This document shows positions 1 to 14,100 of a DNA stretch of 64,000 nucleotides, in pieces. The DNA lies in assembly GCF_029227915.1 (NCBI RefSeq), contig NC_079879.1, positions 28,650,501 to 28,714,500 on the forward strand. Direction: 5' to 3'. The notes under the pieces were generated by a model. The model did no database searches. It saw only the letters and a program-made list of their open reading frames with translations, and had not been told where the DNA came from. The position numbers and the translations under genes were made by a program. How positions within the stretch are numbered: the stretch's first letter is position 1; each line of letters begins with the position of its first letter. Origin of the DNA: Hydractinia symbiolongicarpus (Eukaryota > Cnidaria > Hydrozoa > Anthoathecata > Hydractiniidae).

Positions 1-118
1 GTTTACACCCCGGGTACTTTCTTTGTATACTTTTGACTATACGGGCCGAGTCGGAGATTTACGGGAAATCGCAGGTTTTCGTTTGCCGGCGATTAAACTT
101 CTTTTATTCAGCGTCTCA

Positions 119-140
119 TCAAAAATGAAAACATTTTTGA
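119..140 (+). repeat. Hairpin dyad of the satellite monomer (representative copy)
   Basis: Nine-base arms TCAAAAATG and CATTTTTGA surround an AAAA loop, a perfect inverted repeat, at monomer position +119 to +140. It is intact in most B- and C-like monomers. It is one pair shorter in A types (TTTTTAA) and interrupted in D types (TTTCTGA). The same structure recurs through both arms. Confidence 0.8.
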
Positions 141-1209
141 AAACTACAAGTCTCAAGCGTTTTAGTGGTGAAAAGATAATTTAAAAAATCGTTTTGGAAA
201 TGAGTTTACTCACAGGGTACTTTCTTTGTATACATTCGACTATACGGGACAAGCCCGGAATTTACGGGAAATCGCGGGTTTTCGTTTGCCGGCGATTAAA
301 CCACTTTCATTAAGCGTCTCATCAAAAATGAAAACATTTCTGAAAACTACAAGTCTCATGCGTTTTAGTGGTGAAAAAATAATTTAAAAAATCGTTCAGG
401 AAATGAGTTTACTCCCTGGGTACTTTCTTTGTATACTTTTGACTATACGGGCCAAGCCGGGATTTACGGGAAATGGCGGGTTTTTGTTTGCCGGCGATTA
501 AACTTCTTTTATTCAGCGTCTCATCAAAAATGAAAACATTTTTAAAAACTACAAGTCTCATGGGCTTTAGTGGTAAAATAATAATTTAAAAAATCGTTCT
601 GGAAATGAGTTTACACCCTGGGTACTTTCTCTGTATACTTTTGACTATACGGGCCGAGTCCGGGATTTACGGGAAATCGCAGGTTTTCGTTTGCCGGCGA
701 TTAAACTTCTTTTATTCAGCGTCTCATCAAAAATGAAAACATTTTTGAAAAGTACAAGTCTCATGCGTTTTAGTGGTGAAAAAATAATTTAAAAAATCGT
801 TCGGGAAATGAGTTTACTCCCTGGGTACTTTCTTTGTATACTTTTGATTATACGGGCCGAGTGCGGGGTTTACGGGAAATGGCGGGTTTTTGTTTGCCGG
901 CGATTAAACTGCTTTTATTCAGCGTTTCATCAAAAATGAAAACATTTTTGAAAACTACAAGTCACATGCGTTTTAGTGGTGAAAAAATAGTATAAAAAAT
1001 CGTTCGGGAAATGAGTTTACTCCCTGGGTACTACCTTTGTATACTTTTGACTATACGGGCCAAGCCCGGGATTTACGGGAAATCGAGGGTTTTCGTTTGC
1101 CGGCGATTAAACTTCTTTTATTCAGCGTCTCATCAGAAATGAAAACATTTTTAAAAACTACAATTCTCATGCGTTTTAGTGGTGAAAAAATAATTTAAAA
1201 AATCGTTCT

Positions 1210-4200
1210 GAAAATGAGTTTACTCACAGGGTACTTTCTTTGTATACATTCGACTATACGGGCCAAGCCCCGGATTTACGGGAAATCGCGGGTTTTCGTT
1301 TGCCGGCGATTAAACCTCTTTCATTAAGTGTCTCATCAAAAATGAAAACATTTTTAAAAACTACAAGTCTCATGCGTTTTAGTGTTGAAAAAAAAATTAA
1401 AAAATCGTTCGGGAAATGAGTTTACTCCCTGGGTACTTTCTTTGTATACATTCGACTATACGGGCCAAGCCCGGGATTTACGGGAAAACGCGGGATTTTG
1501 TTTGCCGGCGATTAAACCTCTTTTATTAAGCGTCTCAACAAAAATGAAAACATTTTAGAAAACTGCAAGTCTCATGCGGTTTAGTGGTGAAAAGATAATT
1601 TAAAAAATCGTTTTGGAAATGAGTTTACTCACAGGGTACTTTCTTTGTATACATTCGACTATTCGGGCCAAGCCCGGGATTTACGGGAAATCGCGGGTTT
1701 TCGTTTGCCGGCAATTAAACCACTTTCATTAAGCGCCTCTTCAAAAATGAAAACATTTCTGAAAACTACAAGTCTCATGCGTTTTAGTGGTGAAAAAATA
1801 ATTTAAAAAACCGTTCGGGAAATGAGTATACTCCCTGGGTTCTTTCTTTGTATACTTTTGATTATACGGGCCGAGTCCGGGGTTTACGGGAAATGGCGGG
1901 TTTTTGTTTGCCGGCGATTAAACTGCTTTTATTCAGCGTTTCATCAAAAATGAAAACATTTTTGAAAACTACAAGTCTCATGCGTTTTAGTGGTGAAAAA
2001 ATAGTATAAAAAATCGTTCGGGAAATGAGTTTACTCCCTGGGTACTACCTTTGTATACTTTTGACTATACGGGCCAAGCCCGGGATTTACGGGAAATCGA
2101 GGGTTTTCGTTTGCCGGCGATTAAACTTCTTTTATTCAGCGTCTCATCAGAAATGAAAACATTTTTAAAAACTACAATTCTCATGCGGTTTAGTGGTGAA
2201 AAGATAATTTAAAAAATCGTTTTGGAAATGAGTTTACTCACAGGGTACTTTCTTTGTATACATTCGACTATTCGGGCCAAGCCCGGGATTTACGGGAAAT
2301 CGCGGGTTTTCGTTTGCCGGCAATTAAACCACTTTCATTAAGCGCCTCTTCAAAAATGAAAACATTTCTGAAAACTACATGTCTCATGCGTTTTAGTGGT
2401 GAAAATTAATTTAAAAAAACGTTCGGGAAATGAGTTTACTCCCTGGGTACTTTCTTTGTATACTTTTGACTATACGGGCCGAGTCCGGGATTTACGGGAA
2501 GTCGCGGGTTTTCGTTTGCCGGCGTTTAAACTTCTTTTATTCAGCGTCTCATCAAAAATGAAAACATTTTTAAAAACTACAAGTCTCATGGGCTTTAGTG
2601 GTGAAATAATAATTTGAAAAATCGTTCGGGAAATGAGTTTACACCCCGGGTACTTTCTTTGTATACTTTTGACTATACGGGCCGAGTCGGGGATTTTCGG
2701 GAAATCGCAGGTTTTCGTTTGCCGGCGATTAAACTTTTTTTATTCAGCGTCTCATCAAAAATGAAAACATTTTTGAAAACTACAAGTCTCATGCGTTTTA
2801 GTGGTGAAAAAATAATTTAAGAAATCGTTCGGGAAATGAGTTTACACCCTGGGTACTTTCTCTGTATACTTTTGATTATACGGGCCGAGTCCGGGGTTTA
2901 CGGGAAATGGCGGGTTTTTGTTTGCCGGCGATTAAACTGCTTTTATTCAGCGTTTCATCAAAAATGAAAACATTTTTGAAAACTACAAGTCTCATGCGTT
3001 TTAGTGGTGAAAAAAATAGTATAAAAAATCGTTCGGGAAATGAGTTTACTCCCTGGGTACTACCTTTGTATACTTTTGACTATACGGGCCAAGCCCGGGA
3101 TTTACGGGAAATCGAGGGTTTTCGTTTGCCGGCGATTAAACTTCTTTTATTCAGCGTCTCATCAGAAATGAAAACATTTTTAAAAACTACAATTCTCATG
3201 CGTTTTAGTGGTGAAAAAATAATTTAAAACATCGTTCTGGAAATGAGTTTACTCACAGGGTACTTTCTTTGTATACATTCGACTATACGGGCCAAGCCCC
3301 GGATTTACGGGAAATCGCGGGTTTTTGTTTGCCGGCGATTAAACCTCTTTCATTAAGCGTCTCATCAAAAATGAAAACATTTTTAAAAACTACAAGTCTC
3401 ATGCGTTTTAGTGGTGAAAAAAAAATTAAAAAATTGTTCGGGAAATGAGTTTACTCCCTGGGTACTTTCTTTGTATACATTCGACTATACGGGCCAAGCC
3501 CGGGATTTACGGGAAATCGCGGGATTTTGTTTGCCGGCGATTAAACCTCTTTTATTAAGCGTCTCAACAAAAATGAAAACATTTTAGAAAACTGCAAGTC
3601 TCATGCGGTTTAGTGGTGAAAAGATAATTTAAAAAATCGTTTTGGAAATGAGTTTACTCACAGGGTACTTTCTTTGTATACATTCGACTATTCGGGCCAA
3701 GCCCGGGATTTACGGGAAATCGCGGGTTTTCGTTTGCCGGCAATTAAACCACTTTCATTAAGCGCCTCTTCAAAAATGAAAACATTTCTGAAAACTACAT
3801 GTCTCATGCGTTTTAGTGGTGAAAATTAATTTAAAAAAACGTTCGGGAAATGAGTTTACTCCCTGGGTACTTTCTTTGTATACTTTTGACTATACGTGCC
3901 GAGTCCGGGATTTACGGGAAGTCGCGGGTTTTCGTTTGCCGGCAATTAAACTTCTTTTATTCAGCGTCTCATCAAAAATGAAAACATTTTTAAAAACTAC
4001 AAGTCTCATGGGCTTTAGTGGTGAAATAATAATTTGAAAAATCGTTCGGGAAATGAGTTTACACCCCGGGTACTTTCTTTGTATACTTTTGACTATACGG
4101 GCCGAGTCGGGGATTTTCGGGAAATCGCAGGTTTTCGTTTGCCGGCGATTAAACTTTTTTTATTCAGCGTCTCATCAAAAATGAAAACATTTTTGAAAAC

Positions 4201-7200
4201 TACAAGTCTCATGCGTTTTAGTGGTGAAAAAAATAGTATAAAAAATCGTTCGGGAAATGAGTTTACTCCCTGGGTACTACCTTTGTATACTTTTGACTAT
4301 ACGGGCCAAGCCCGGGATTTACGGGAAATCGAGGGTTTTCGTTTGCCGGCGATTAAACTTCTTTTATTCAGCGTCTCATCAGAAATGAAAACATTTTTAA
4401 AAACTACAATTCTCATGCGTTTTAGTGGTGAAAAAATAATTTAAAACATCGTTCTGGAAATGAGTTTACTCACAGGGTACTTTCTTTGTATACATTCGAC
4501 TATACGGGCCAAGCCCCGGATTTACGGGAAATCGCGGGTTTTTGTTTGCCGGCGATTAAACCTCTTTCATTAAGCGTCTCATCAAAAATGAAAACATTTT
4601 TAAAAACTACAAGTCTCATGCGTTTTAGTGGTGAAAAAAAAATTAAAAAATTGTTCGGGAAATGAGTTTACTCCCTGGGTACTTTCTTTGTATACATTCG
4701 ACTATACGGGCCAAGCCCGGGATTTACGGGAAATCGCGGGATTTTGTTTGCCGGCGATTAAACCTCTTTTATTAAGCGTCTCAACAAAAATGAAAACATT
4801 TTAGAAAACTGCAAGTCTCATGCGGTTTAGTGGTGAAAAGATAATTTAAAAAATCGTTTTGGAAATGAGTTTACTCACAGGGTACTTTCTTTGTATACAT
4901 TCGACTATTCGGGCCAAGCCCGGGATTTACGGGAAATCGCGGGTTTTCGTTTGCCGGCAATTAAACCACTTTCATTAAGCGCCTCTTCAAAAATGAAAAC
5001 ATTTCTGAAAACTACATGTCTCATGCGTTTTAGTGGTGAAAATTAATTTAAAAAAACGTTCGGGAAATGAGTTTACTCCCTGGGTACTTTCTTTGTATAC
5101 TTTTGACTATACGTGCCGAGTCCGGGATTTACGGGAAGTCGCGGGTTTTCGTTTGCCGGCAATTAAACTTCTTTTATTCAGCGTCTCATCAAAAATGAAA
5201 ACATTTTTAAAAACTACAAGTCTCATGGGCTTTAGTGGTGAAATAATAATTTGAAAAATCGTTCGGGAAATGAGTTTACACCCCGGGTACTTTCTTTGTA
5301 TACTTTTGACTATACGGGCCGAGTCGGGGATTTTCGGGAAATCGCAGGTTTTCGTTTGCCGGCGATTAAACTTTTTTTATTCAGCGTCTCATCAAAAATG
5401 AAAACATTTTTGAAAACTACAAGTCTCATGCGTTTTAGTGGTGAAAAAATAATTTAAGAAATCGTTCGGGAAATGAGTTTACACCCTGGGTACTTTCTCT
5501 GTATACTTTTGACTATACTGGTCGAGTCCGGGATTTACGGGAAATCGCAGGTTTTCGTTTGCCGGCGATTAAACTTCTTTTATTCAGCGTCTCATCAAAA
5601 ATGAAAACATTTTTGAAAACTACAAGTCTCATGCGTTTTAGTGGTGAAAAAATAATTTAAAAAATCGTTCGGGAAATGAGTTTACTCCCTGGTACTTTCT
5701 TTGTATACTTTTGATTATACGGGCCGAGTCCGGGGTTTACGGGAAATGGCGGGTTTTTGTTTGCCGGCGATTAAACTGCTTTTATTCAGCGTTTCATCAA
5801 AAATGAAAACATTTTTGAAAACTACAAGTCTCATGCGTTTTAGTGGTGAAAAAATAGTATAAAAAATCGTTCGGGAAATGAGTTTACTCCCTGGGTACTA
5901 CCTTTGTATACTTTTGACTATACGGGCCAAGCCCGGGATTTACGGGAAATCGAGGGTTTTCGTTTGCCGGCGATTAAACTTCTTTTATTCAGCGTCTCAT
6001 CAGAAATGAAAACATTTTTAAAAACTACAATTCTCATGCGTCTTAGTGGTGAAAAAATAATTTAAAAAATCGTTCTGAAAATGAGTTTACTCACAGGGTA
6101 CTTTCTTTGTATACATTCGACTATACGGGCCAAGCCCCGGATTTACGGGAAATCGCGGGTTTTCGTTTGCCGGCGATTAAACCTCTTTCATTAAGTGTCT
6201 CATCAAAAATGAAAACATTTTTAAAAACTACAAGTCTCATGCGTTTTAGTGGTGAAAAAAAAATTAAAAAATCGTTCGGGAAATGAGTTTACTCCCTGGG
6301 TACTTTCTTTGTAAACATTCGACTATACGGGCCAAGCCCGGGATTTACGGGAAAACGCGGGATTTTGTTTGCCGGCGATTAAACCTCTTTTATTAAGCGT
6401 CTCAACAAAAATGAAAACATTTTAGAAAACTGCAAGTCTCATGCGGTTTAGTGGTGAAAAGATAATTTAAAAAATCGTTTTGGAAATGAGTTTACTCACA
6501 GGGTACTTTCTTTGTATACATTCGACTATTCGGGCCAAGCCCGGGATTTACAGGAAATCGCGGGTTTTCGTTTGCCGGCAATTAAACCACTTTCATTAGG
6601 CGCCTCTTCAAAAATGAAAACATTTCTGAAAACTACAAGTCTCATGCGTTTTAGTGGTGAAAAAATAATTTAAAAAATCGTTCGGGAAATGAGTATACTC
6701 CCTGGGTACTTTCTTTGTATACTTTTGATTATACGGGCCGAGTCCGGGGTTTACGGGAAATGGCGGGTTTTTGTTTGCCGGCGATTAAACTGCTTTTATT
6801 CAGCGTTTCATCAAAAATGAAAACATTTTTGAAAACTACAAGTCTCATGCGTTTTAGTGGTGAAAAAATAGTATAAAAAATCGTTCGGGAAATGAGTTTA
6901 CTCCCTGGGTACTACCTTTGTATACTTTTGACTATACGGGCCAAGCCCGGGATTTACGGGAAATCGAGGGTTTTCGTTTGCCGGCAATTAAACTTCTTTT
7001 ATTCAGCGTCTCATCAAAAATGAAAACATTTTTAAAAACTACAAGTCTCATGGGCTTTAGTGGTGAAATAATAATTTGAAAAATCGTTCGGGAAATGAGT
7101 TTACACCCCGGGTACTTTCTTTGTATACTTTTGACTATACGGGCCGAGTCGGGGATTTTCGGGAAATCGCAGGTTTTCGTTTGCCGGCGATTAAACTTTT

Positions 7201-8105
7201 TTTATTCAGCGTCTCATCAAAAATGAAAACATTTTTGAAAACTACAAGTCTCATGCGTTTTAGTGGTGAAAAAATAATTTAAGAAATCGTTCGGGAAATG
7301 AGTTTACACCCTGGGTACTTTCTCTGTATACTTTTGACTATACTGGCCGAGTCCGGGATTTACGGGAAATCGCAGGTTTTCGTTTGCCGGCGATTAAACT
7401 TCTTTTATTCAGCGTCTCATCAAAAATGAAAACATTTTTGAAAACTACAAGTCTCATGCGTTTTAGTGGTGAAAAAATAATTTAAAAAATCGTTCGGGAA
7501 ATGAGTTTACTCCCTGGGTACTTTCTTTGTATACTTTTGATTATACGGGCCGAGTCCGGGGTTTACGGGAAATGGCGGGTTTTTGTTTGCCGGCGATTAA
7601 ACTGCTTTTATTCAGCGTTTCATCAAAAATGAAAACATTTTTGAAAACTACAAGTCTCATGCGTTTTAGTGGTGAAAAAATAGTATAAAAAATCGTTCGG
7701 GAAATGAGTTTACTCCCTGGGTACTACCTTTGTATACTTTTGACTATACGGGCCAAGCCCGGGATTTACGGGAAATCGAGGGTTTTCGTTTGCCGGCGAT
7801 TAAACTTCTTTTATTCAGCGTCTCATCAGAAATGAAAACATTTTTAAAAACTACAATTCTCATGCGTCTTAGTGGTGAAAAAATAATTTAAAAAATCGTT
7901 CTGAAAATGGGTTTACTCGCAGGGTACTTTCTTTGTATACATTCGACTATACGGGCCAAGCCCCGGATTTACGGGAAATCGCGGGTTTTCGTTTGCCGGC
8001 GATTAAACCTCTTTCATTAAGTGTCTCATCAAAAATGAAAACATTTTTAAAAACTACAAGTCTCATGCGTTTTAGTGGTGAAAAAATAATTTAAAAAATC
8101 GTTCT
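1210..8105 (+). repeat. ~6.9 kb satellite superunit, copy 1
   Basis: This block recurs about 6,896 bp downstream. Rare shared variants support this, for example CCGTTCGGG followed by GGGTTCTTTC at 1811 and 8707. Further along the offset becomes 7,707 bp (2396 matches 10103, 2614 matches 10321, 3816 matches 11523) and then about 6,490 bp (5033 matches 11523, 7076 matches 13567). Two local changes explain the offsets: an extra ~811 bp (4 monomers) in copy 2 near 8.7-9.5 kb, and an extra ~1,217 bp (6 monomers) in copy 1 near 3.8-5.0 kb. Subtypes here include ones with TACTACC, TTTTCGGGAAATC, ACTATACTGG and GCGCCTCTTC, which are absent or rare in the right arm. Ends are accurate to about one monomer. 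Confidence 0.8.
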
Positions 8106-11100
8106 GAAAATGAGTTTACTCACAGGGTACTTTCTTTGTATACATTCGACTATACGGGCCAAGCCCCGGATTTACGGGAAATCGCGGGTTTTCGTTTGCC
8201 GGCGATTAAACCTCTTTCATTAAGTGTCTCATCAAAAATGAAAACATTTTTAAAAACTACAAGTCTCATGCGTTTTAGTGGTGAAAAAAAAATTAAAAAA
8301 TCGTTCGGGAAATGAGTTTACTCCCTGGGTACTTTCTTTGTATACATTCGACTATACGGGCCAAGCCCGGGATTTACGGGAAAACGCGGGATTTTGTTTG
8401 CCGGCGATTAAACCTCTTTTATTAAGCGTCTCAACAAAAATGAAAACATTTTAGAAAACTGCAAGTCTCATGCGGTTTAGTGGTGAAAAGATAATTTAAA
8501 AAATCGTTTTGGAAATGAGTTTACTCACAGGGTACTTTCTTTGTATACATTCGACTATTCGGGCCAAGCCCGGGATTTACGGGAAATCGCGGGTTTTCGT
8601 TTGCCGGCAATTAAACCACTTTCATTAAGCGCCTCTTCAAAAATGAAAACATTTCTGAAAACTACAAGTCTCATGCGTTTTAGTGGTGAAAAAATAATTT
8701 AAAAAACCGTTCGGGAAATGAGTATACTCCCTGGGTTCTTTCTTTGTATACTTTTGATTATACGGGCCGAGTCCGGGGTTTACGGGAAATGGCGGGTTTT
8801 TGTTTGCCGGCGATTAAACTGCTTTTATTCAGCGTTTCATCAAAAATGAAAACATTTTTGAAAACTACAAGTCTCATGCGTTTTAGTGGTGAAAAAATAG
8901 TATAAAAAATCGTTCGGGAAATGAGTTTACTCCCTGGGTACTACCTTTGTATACTTTTGACTATACGGGCCAAGCCCGGGATTTACGGGAAATCGAGGGT
9001 TTTCGTTTGCCGGCGATTAAACTTCTTTTATTCAGCGTCTCATCAGAAATGAAAACATTTTTAAAAACTACAATTCTCATGCGGTTTAGTGGTGAAAAGA
9101 TAATTTAAAAAATCGTTTTGGAAATGAGTTTACTCACAGGGTACTTTCTTTGTATACATTCGACTATTCGGGCCAAGCCCGGGATTTACGGGAAATCGCG
9201 GGTTTTCGTTTGCCGGCAATTAAACCACTTTCATTAAGCGCCTCTTCAAAAATGAAAACATTTCTGAAAACTACATGTCTCATGCGTTTTAGTGGTGAAA
9301 ATTAATTTAAAAAAACGTTCGGGAAATGAGTTTACTCCCTGGGTACTTTCTTTGTATACTTTTGACTATACGGGCCGAGTCCGGGATTTACGGGAAGTCG
9401 CGGGTTTTCGTTTGCCGGCAATTAAACTTCTTTTATTCAGCGTCTCATCAAAAATGAAAACATTTTTAAAAACTACAAGTCTCATGCGTTTTAGTGGTGA
9501 AAAAATAATTTAAAAAACCGTTCGGGAAATGAGTATACTCCCTGGGTTCTTTCTTTGTATACTTTTGATTATACGGGCCGAGTCCGGGGTTTACGGGAAA
9601 TGGCGGGTTTTTGTTTGCCGGCGATTAAACTGCTTTTATTCAGCGTTTCATCAAAAATGAAAACATTTTTGAAAACTACAAGTCTCATGCGTTTTAGTGG
9701 TGAAAAAATAGTATAAAAAATCGTTCGGGAAATGAGTTTACTCCCTGGGTACTACCTTTGTATACTTTTGACTATACGGGCCAAGCCCGGGATTTACGGG
9801 AAATCGAGGGTTTTCGTTTGCCGGCGATTAAACTTCTTTTATTCAGCGTCTCATCAGAAATGAAAACATTTTTAAAAACTACAATTCTCATGCGGTTTAG
9901 TGGTGAAAAGATAATTTAAAAAATCGTTTTGGAAATGAGTTTACTCACAGGGTACTTTCTTTGTATACATTCGACTATTCGGGCCAAGCCCGGGATTTAC
10001 GGGAAATCGCGGGTTTTCGTTTGCCGGCAATTAAACCACTTTCATTAAGCGCCTCTTCAAAAATGAAAACATTTCTGAAAACTACATGTCTCATGCGTTT
10101 TAGTGGTGAAAATTAATTTAAAAAAACGTTCGGGAAATGAGTTTACTCCCTGGGTACTTTCTTTGTATACTTTTGACTATACGGGCCGAGTCCGGGATTT
10201 ACGGGAAGTCGCGGGTTTTCGTTTGCCGGCAATTAAACTTCTTTTATTCAGCGTCTCATCAAAAATGAAAACATTTTTAAAAACTACAAGTCTCATGGGC
10301 TTTAGTGGTGAAATAATAATTTGAAAAATCGTTCGGGAAATGAGTTTACACCCCGGGTACTTTCTTTGTATACTTTTGACTATACGGGCCGAGTCGGGGA
10401 TTTTCGGGAAATCGCAGGTTTTCGTTTGCCGGCTATTAAACTTTTTTTATTCAGCGTCTCATCAAAAATGAAAACATTTTTGAAAACTACAAGTCTCATG
10501 CGTTTTAGTGGTGAAAAAATAATTTAAGAAATCGTTCGGGAAATGAGTTTACACCCTGGGTACTTTCTCTGTATACTTTTGATTATACGGGCCGAGTCCG
10601 GGGTTTACGGGAAATGGCGGGTTTTTGTTTGCCGGCGATTAAACTGCTTTTATTCAGCGTTTCATCAAAAATGAAAACATTTTTGAAAACTACAAGTCTC
10701 ATGCGTTTTAGTGGTGAAAAAAATAGTATAAAAAATCGTTCGGGAAATGAGTTTACTCCCTGGGTACTACCTTTGTATACTTTTGACTATACGGGCCAAG
10801 CCCGGGATTTACGGGAAATCGAGGGTTTTCGTTTGCCGGCGATTAAACTTCTTTTATTCAGCGTCTCATCAGAAATGAAAACATTTTTAAAAACTACAAT
10901 TCTCATGCGTTTTAGTGGTGAAAAAATAATTTAAAACATCGTTCTGGAAATGAGTTTACTCACAGGGTACTTTCTTTGTATACATTCGACTATACGGGCC
11001 AAGCCCCGGATTTACGGGAAATCGCGGGTTTTTGTTTGCCGGCGATTAAACCTCTTTCATTAAGCGTCTCATCAAAAATGAAAACATTTTTAAAAACTAC

Positions 11101-14100
11101 AAGTCTCATGCGTTTTAGTGGTGAAAAAAAAATTAAAAAATTGTTCGGGAAATGAGTTTACTCCCTGGGTACTTTCTTTGTATACATTCGACTATACGGG
11201 CCAAGCCCGGGATTTACGGGAAATCGCGGGATTTTGTTTGCCGGCGATTAAACCTCTTTTATTAAGCGTCTCAACAAAAATGAAAACATTTTAGAAAACT
11301 GCAAGTCTCATGCGGTTTAGTGGTGAAAAGATAATTTAAAAAATCGTTTTGGAAATGAGTTTACTCACAGGGTACTTTCTTTGTATACATTCGACTATTC
11401 GGGCCAAGCCCGGGATTTACGGGAAATCGCGGGTTTTCGTTTGCCGGCAATTAAACCACTTTCATTAAGCGCCTCTTCAAAAATGAAAACATTTCTGAAA
11501 ACTACATGTCTCATGCGTTTTAGTGGTGAAAATTAATTTAAAAAAACGTTCGGGAAATGAGTTTACTCCCTGGGTACTTTCTTTGTATACTTTTGACTAT
11601 ACGTGCCGAGTCCGGGATTTACGGGAAGTCGCGGGTTTTCGTTTGCCGGCAATTAAACTTCTTTTATTCAGCGTCTCATCAAAAATGAAAACATTTTTAA
11701 AAACTACAAGTCTCATGGGCTTTAGTGGTGAAATAATAATTTGAAAAATCGTTCGGGAAATGAGTTTACACCCCGGGTACTTTCTTTGTATACTTTTGAC
11801 TATACAGGCCGAGTCGGGGATTTTCGGGAAATCGCAGGTTTTCGTTTGCCGGCGATTAAACTTTTTTTATTCAGCGTCTCATCAAAAATGAAAACATTTT
11901 TGAAAACTACAAGTCTCATGCGTTTTAGTGGTGAAAAAATAATTTAAGAAATCGTTCGGGAAATGAGTTTACACCCTGGGTACTTTCTCTGTATACTTTT
12001 GACTATACTGGCCGAGTCCGGGATTTACGGGAAATCGCAGGTTTTCGTTTGCCGGCGATTAAACTTCTTTTATTCAGCGTCTCATCAAAAATGAAAACAT
12101 TTTTGAAAACTACAAGTCTCATGCGTTTTAGTGGTGAAAAAATAATTTAAAAAATCGTTCGGGAAATGAGTTTACTCCCTGGGTACTTTCTTTGTATACT
12201 TTTGATTATACGGGCCGAGTCCGGGGTTTACGGGAAATGGCGGGTTTTTGTTTGCCGGCGATTAAACTGCTTTTATTCAGCGTTTCATCAAAAATGAAAA
12301 CATTTTTGAAAACTACAAGTCTCATGCGTTTTAGTGGTGAAAAAATAGTATAAAAAATCGTTCGGGAAATGAGTTTACTCCCTGGGTACTACCTTTGTAT
12401 ACTTTTGACTATACGGGCCAAGCCCGGGATTTACGGGAAATCGAGGGTTTTCGTTTGCCGGCGATTAAACTTCTTTTATTCAGCGTCTCATCAGAAATGA
12501 AAACATTTTTAAAAACTACAATTCTCATGCGTCTTAGTGGTGAAAAAATAATTTAAAAAATCGTTCTGAAAATGAGTTTACTCACAGGGTACTTTCTTTG
12601 TATACATTCGACTATACGGGCCAAGCCCCGGATTTACGGGAAATCGCGGGTTTTCGTTTGCCGGCGATTAAACCTCTTTTATTAAGTGTCTCATCAAAAA
12701 TGAAAACATTTTTAAAAACTACAAGTCTCATGCGTTTTAGTGGTGAAAAAAAAATTAAAAAATCGTTCGGGAAATGAGTTTACTCCCTGGGTACTTTCTT
12801 TGTAAACATTCGACTATACGGGCCAAGCCCGGGATTTACGGGAAAACGCGGGATTTTGTTTGCCGGCGATTAAACCTCTTTTATTAAGCGTCTCAACAAA
12901 AATGAAAACATTTTAGAAAACTGCAAGTCTCATGCGGTTTAGTGGTGAAAAGATAATTTAAAAAATCGTTTTGGAAATGAGTTTACTCACAGGGTACTTT
13001 CTTTGTATACATTCGACTATTCGGGCCAAGCCCGGGATTTACGGGAAATCGCGGGTTTTCGTTTGCCGGCAATTAAACCACTTTCATTAGGCGCCTCTTC
13101 AAAAATGAAAACATTTCTGAAAACTACAAGTCTCATGCGTTTTAGTGGTGAAAAAATAATTTAAAAAATCGTTCGGGAAATGAGTATACTCCCTGGGTAC
13201 TTTCTTTGTATACTTTTGATTATACGGGCCGAGTCCGGGGTTTACGGGAAATGGCGGGTTTTTGTTTGCCGGCGATTAAACTGCTTTTATTCAGCGTTTC
13301 ATCAAAAATGAAAACATTTTTGAAAACTACAAGTCTCATGCGTTTTAGTGGTGAAAAAATAGTATAAAAAATCGTTCGGGAAATGAGTTTACTCCCTGGG
13401 TACTACCTTTGTATACTTTTGACTATACGGGCCAAGCCCGGGATTTACGGGAAATCGAGGGTTTTCGTTTGCCGGCAATTAAACTTCTTTTATTCAGCGT
13501 CTCATCAAAAATGAAAACATTTTTAAAAACTACAAGTCTCATGGGCTTTAGTGGTGAAATAATAATTTGAAAAATCGTTCGGGAAATGAGTTTACACCCC
13601 GGGTACTTTCTTTGTATACTTTTGACTATACGGGCCGAGTCGGGGATTTTCGGGAAATCGCAGGTTTTCGTTTGCCGGCGATTAAACTTTTTTTATTCAG
13701 CGTCTCATCAAAAATGAAAACATTTTTGAAAACTACAAGTCTCATGCGTTTTAGTGGTGAAAAAATAATTTAAGAAATCGTTCGGGAAATGAGTTTACAC
13801 CCTGGGTACTTTCTCTGTATACTTTTGACTATACTGGCCGAGTCCGGGATTTACGGGAAATCGCAGGTTTTCGTTTGCCGGCGATTAAACTTCTTTTATT
13901 CAGCGTCTCATCAAAAATGAAAACATTTTTGAAAACTACAAGTCTCATGCGTTTTAGTGGTGAAAAAATAATTTAAAAAATCGTTCGGGAAATGAGTTTA
14001 CTCCCTGGGTACTTTCTTTGTATACTTTTGATTATACGGGCCGAGTCCGGGGTTTACGGGAAATGGCGGGTTTTTGTTTGCCGGCGATTAAACTGCTTTT

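Noticed and set aside
235-252. CENP-B box candidate (ATTCG-ACTATA-CGGG in D-type monomers)
   Set aside because: The order of TTCG and CGGG is right, but the spacing is six bases where the box needs seven, and the required central A cannot be aligned. It is a near miss only.
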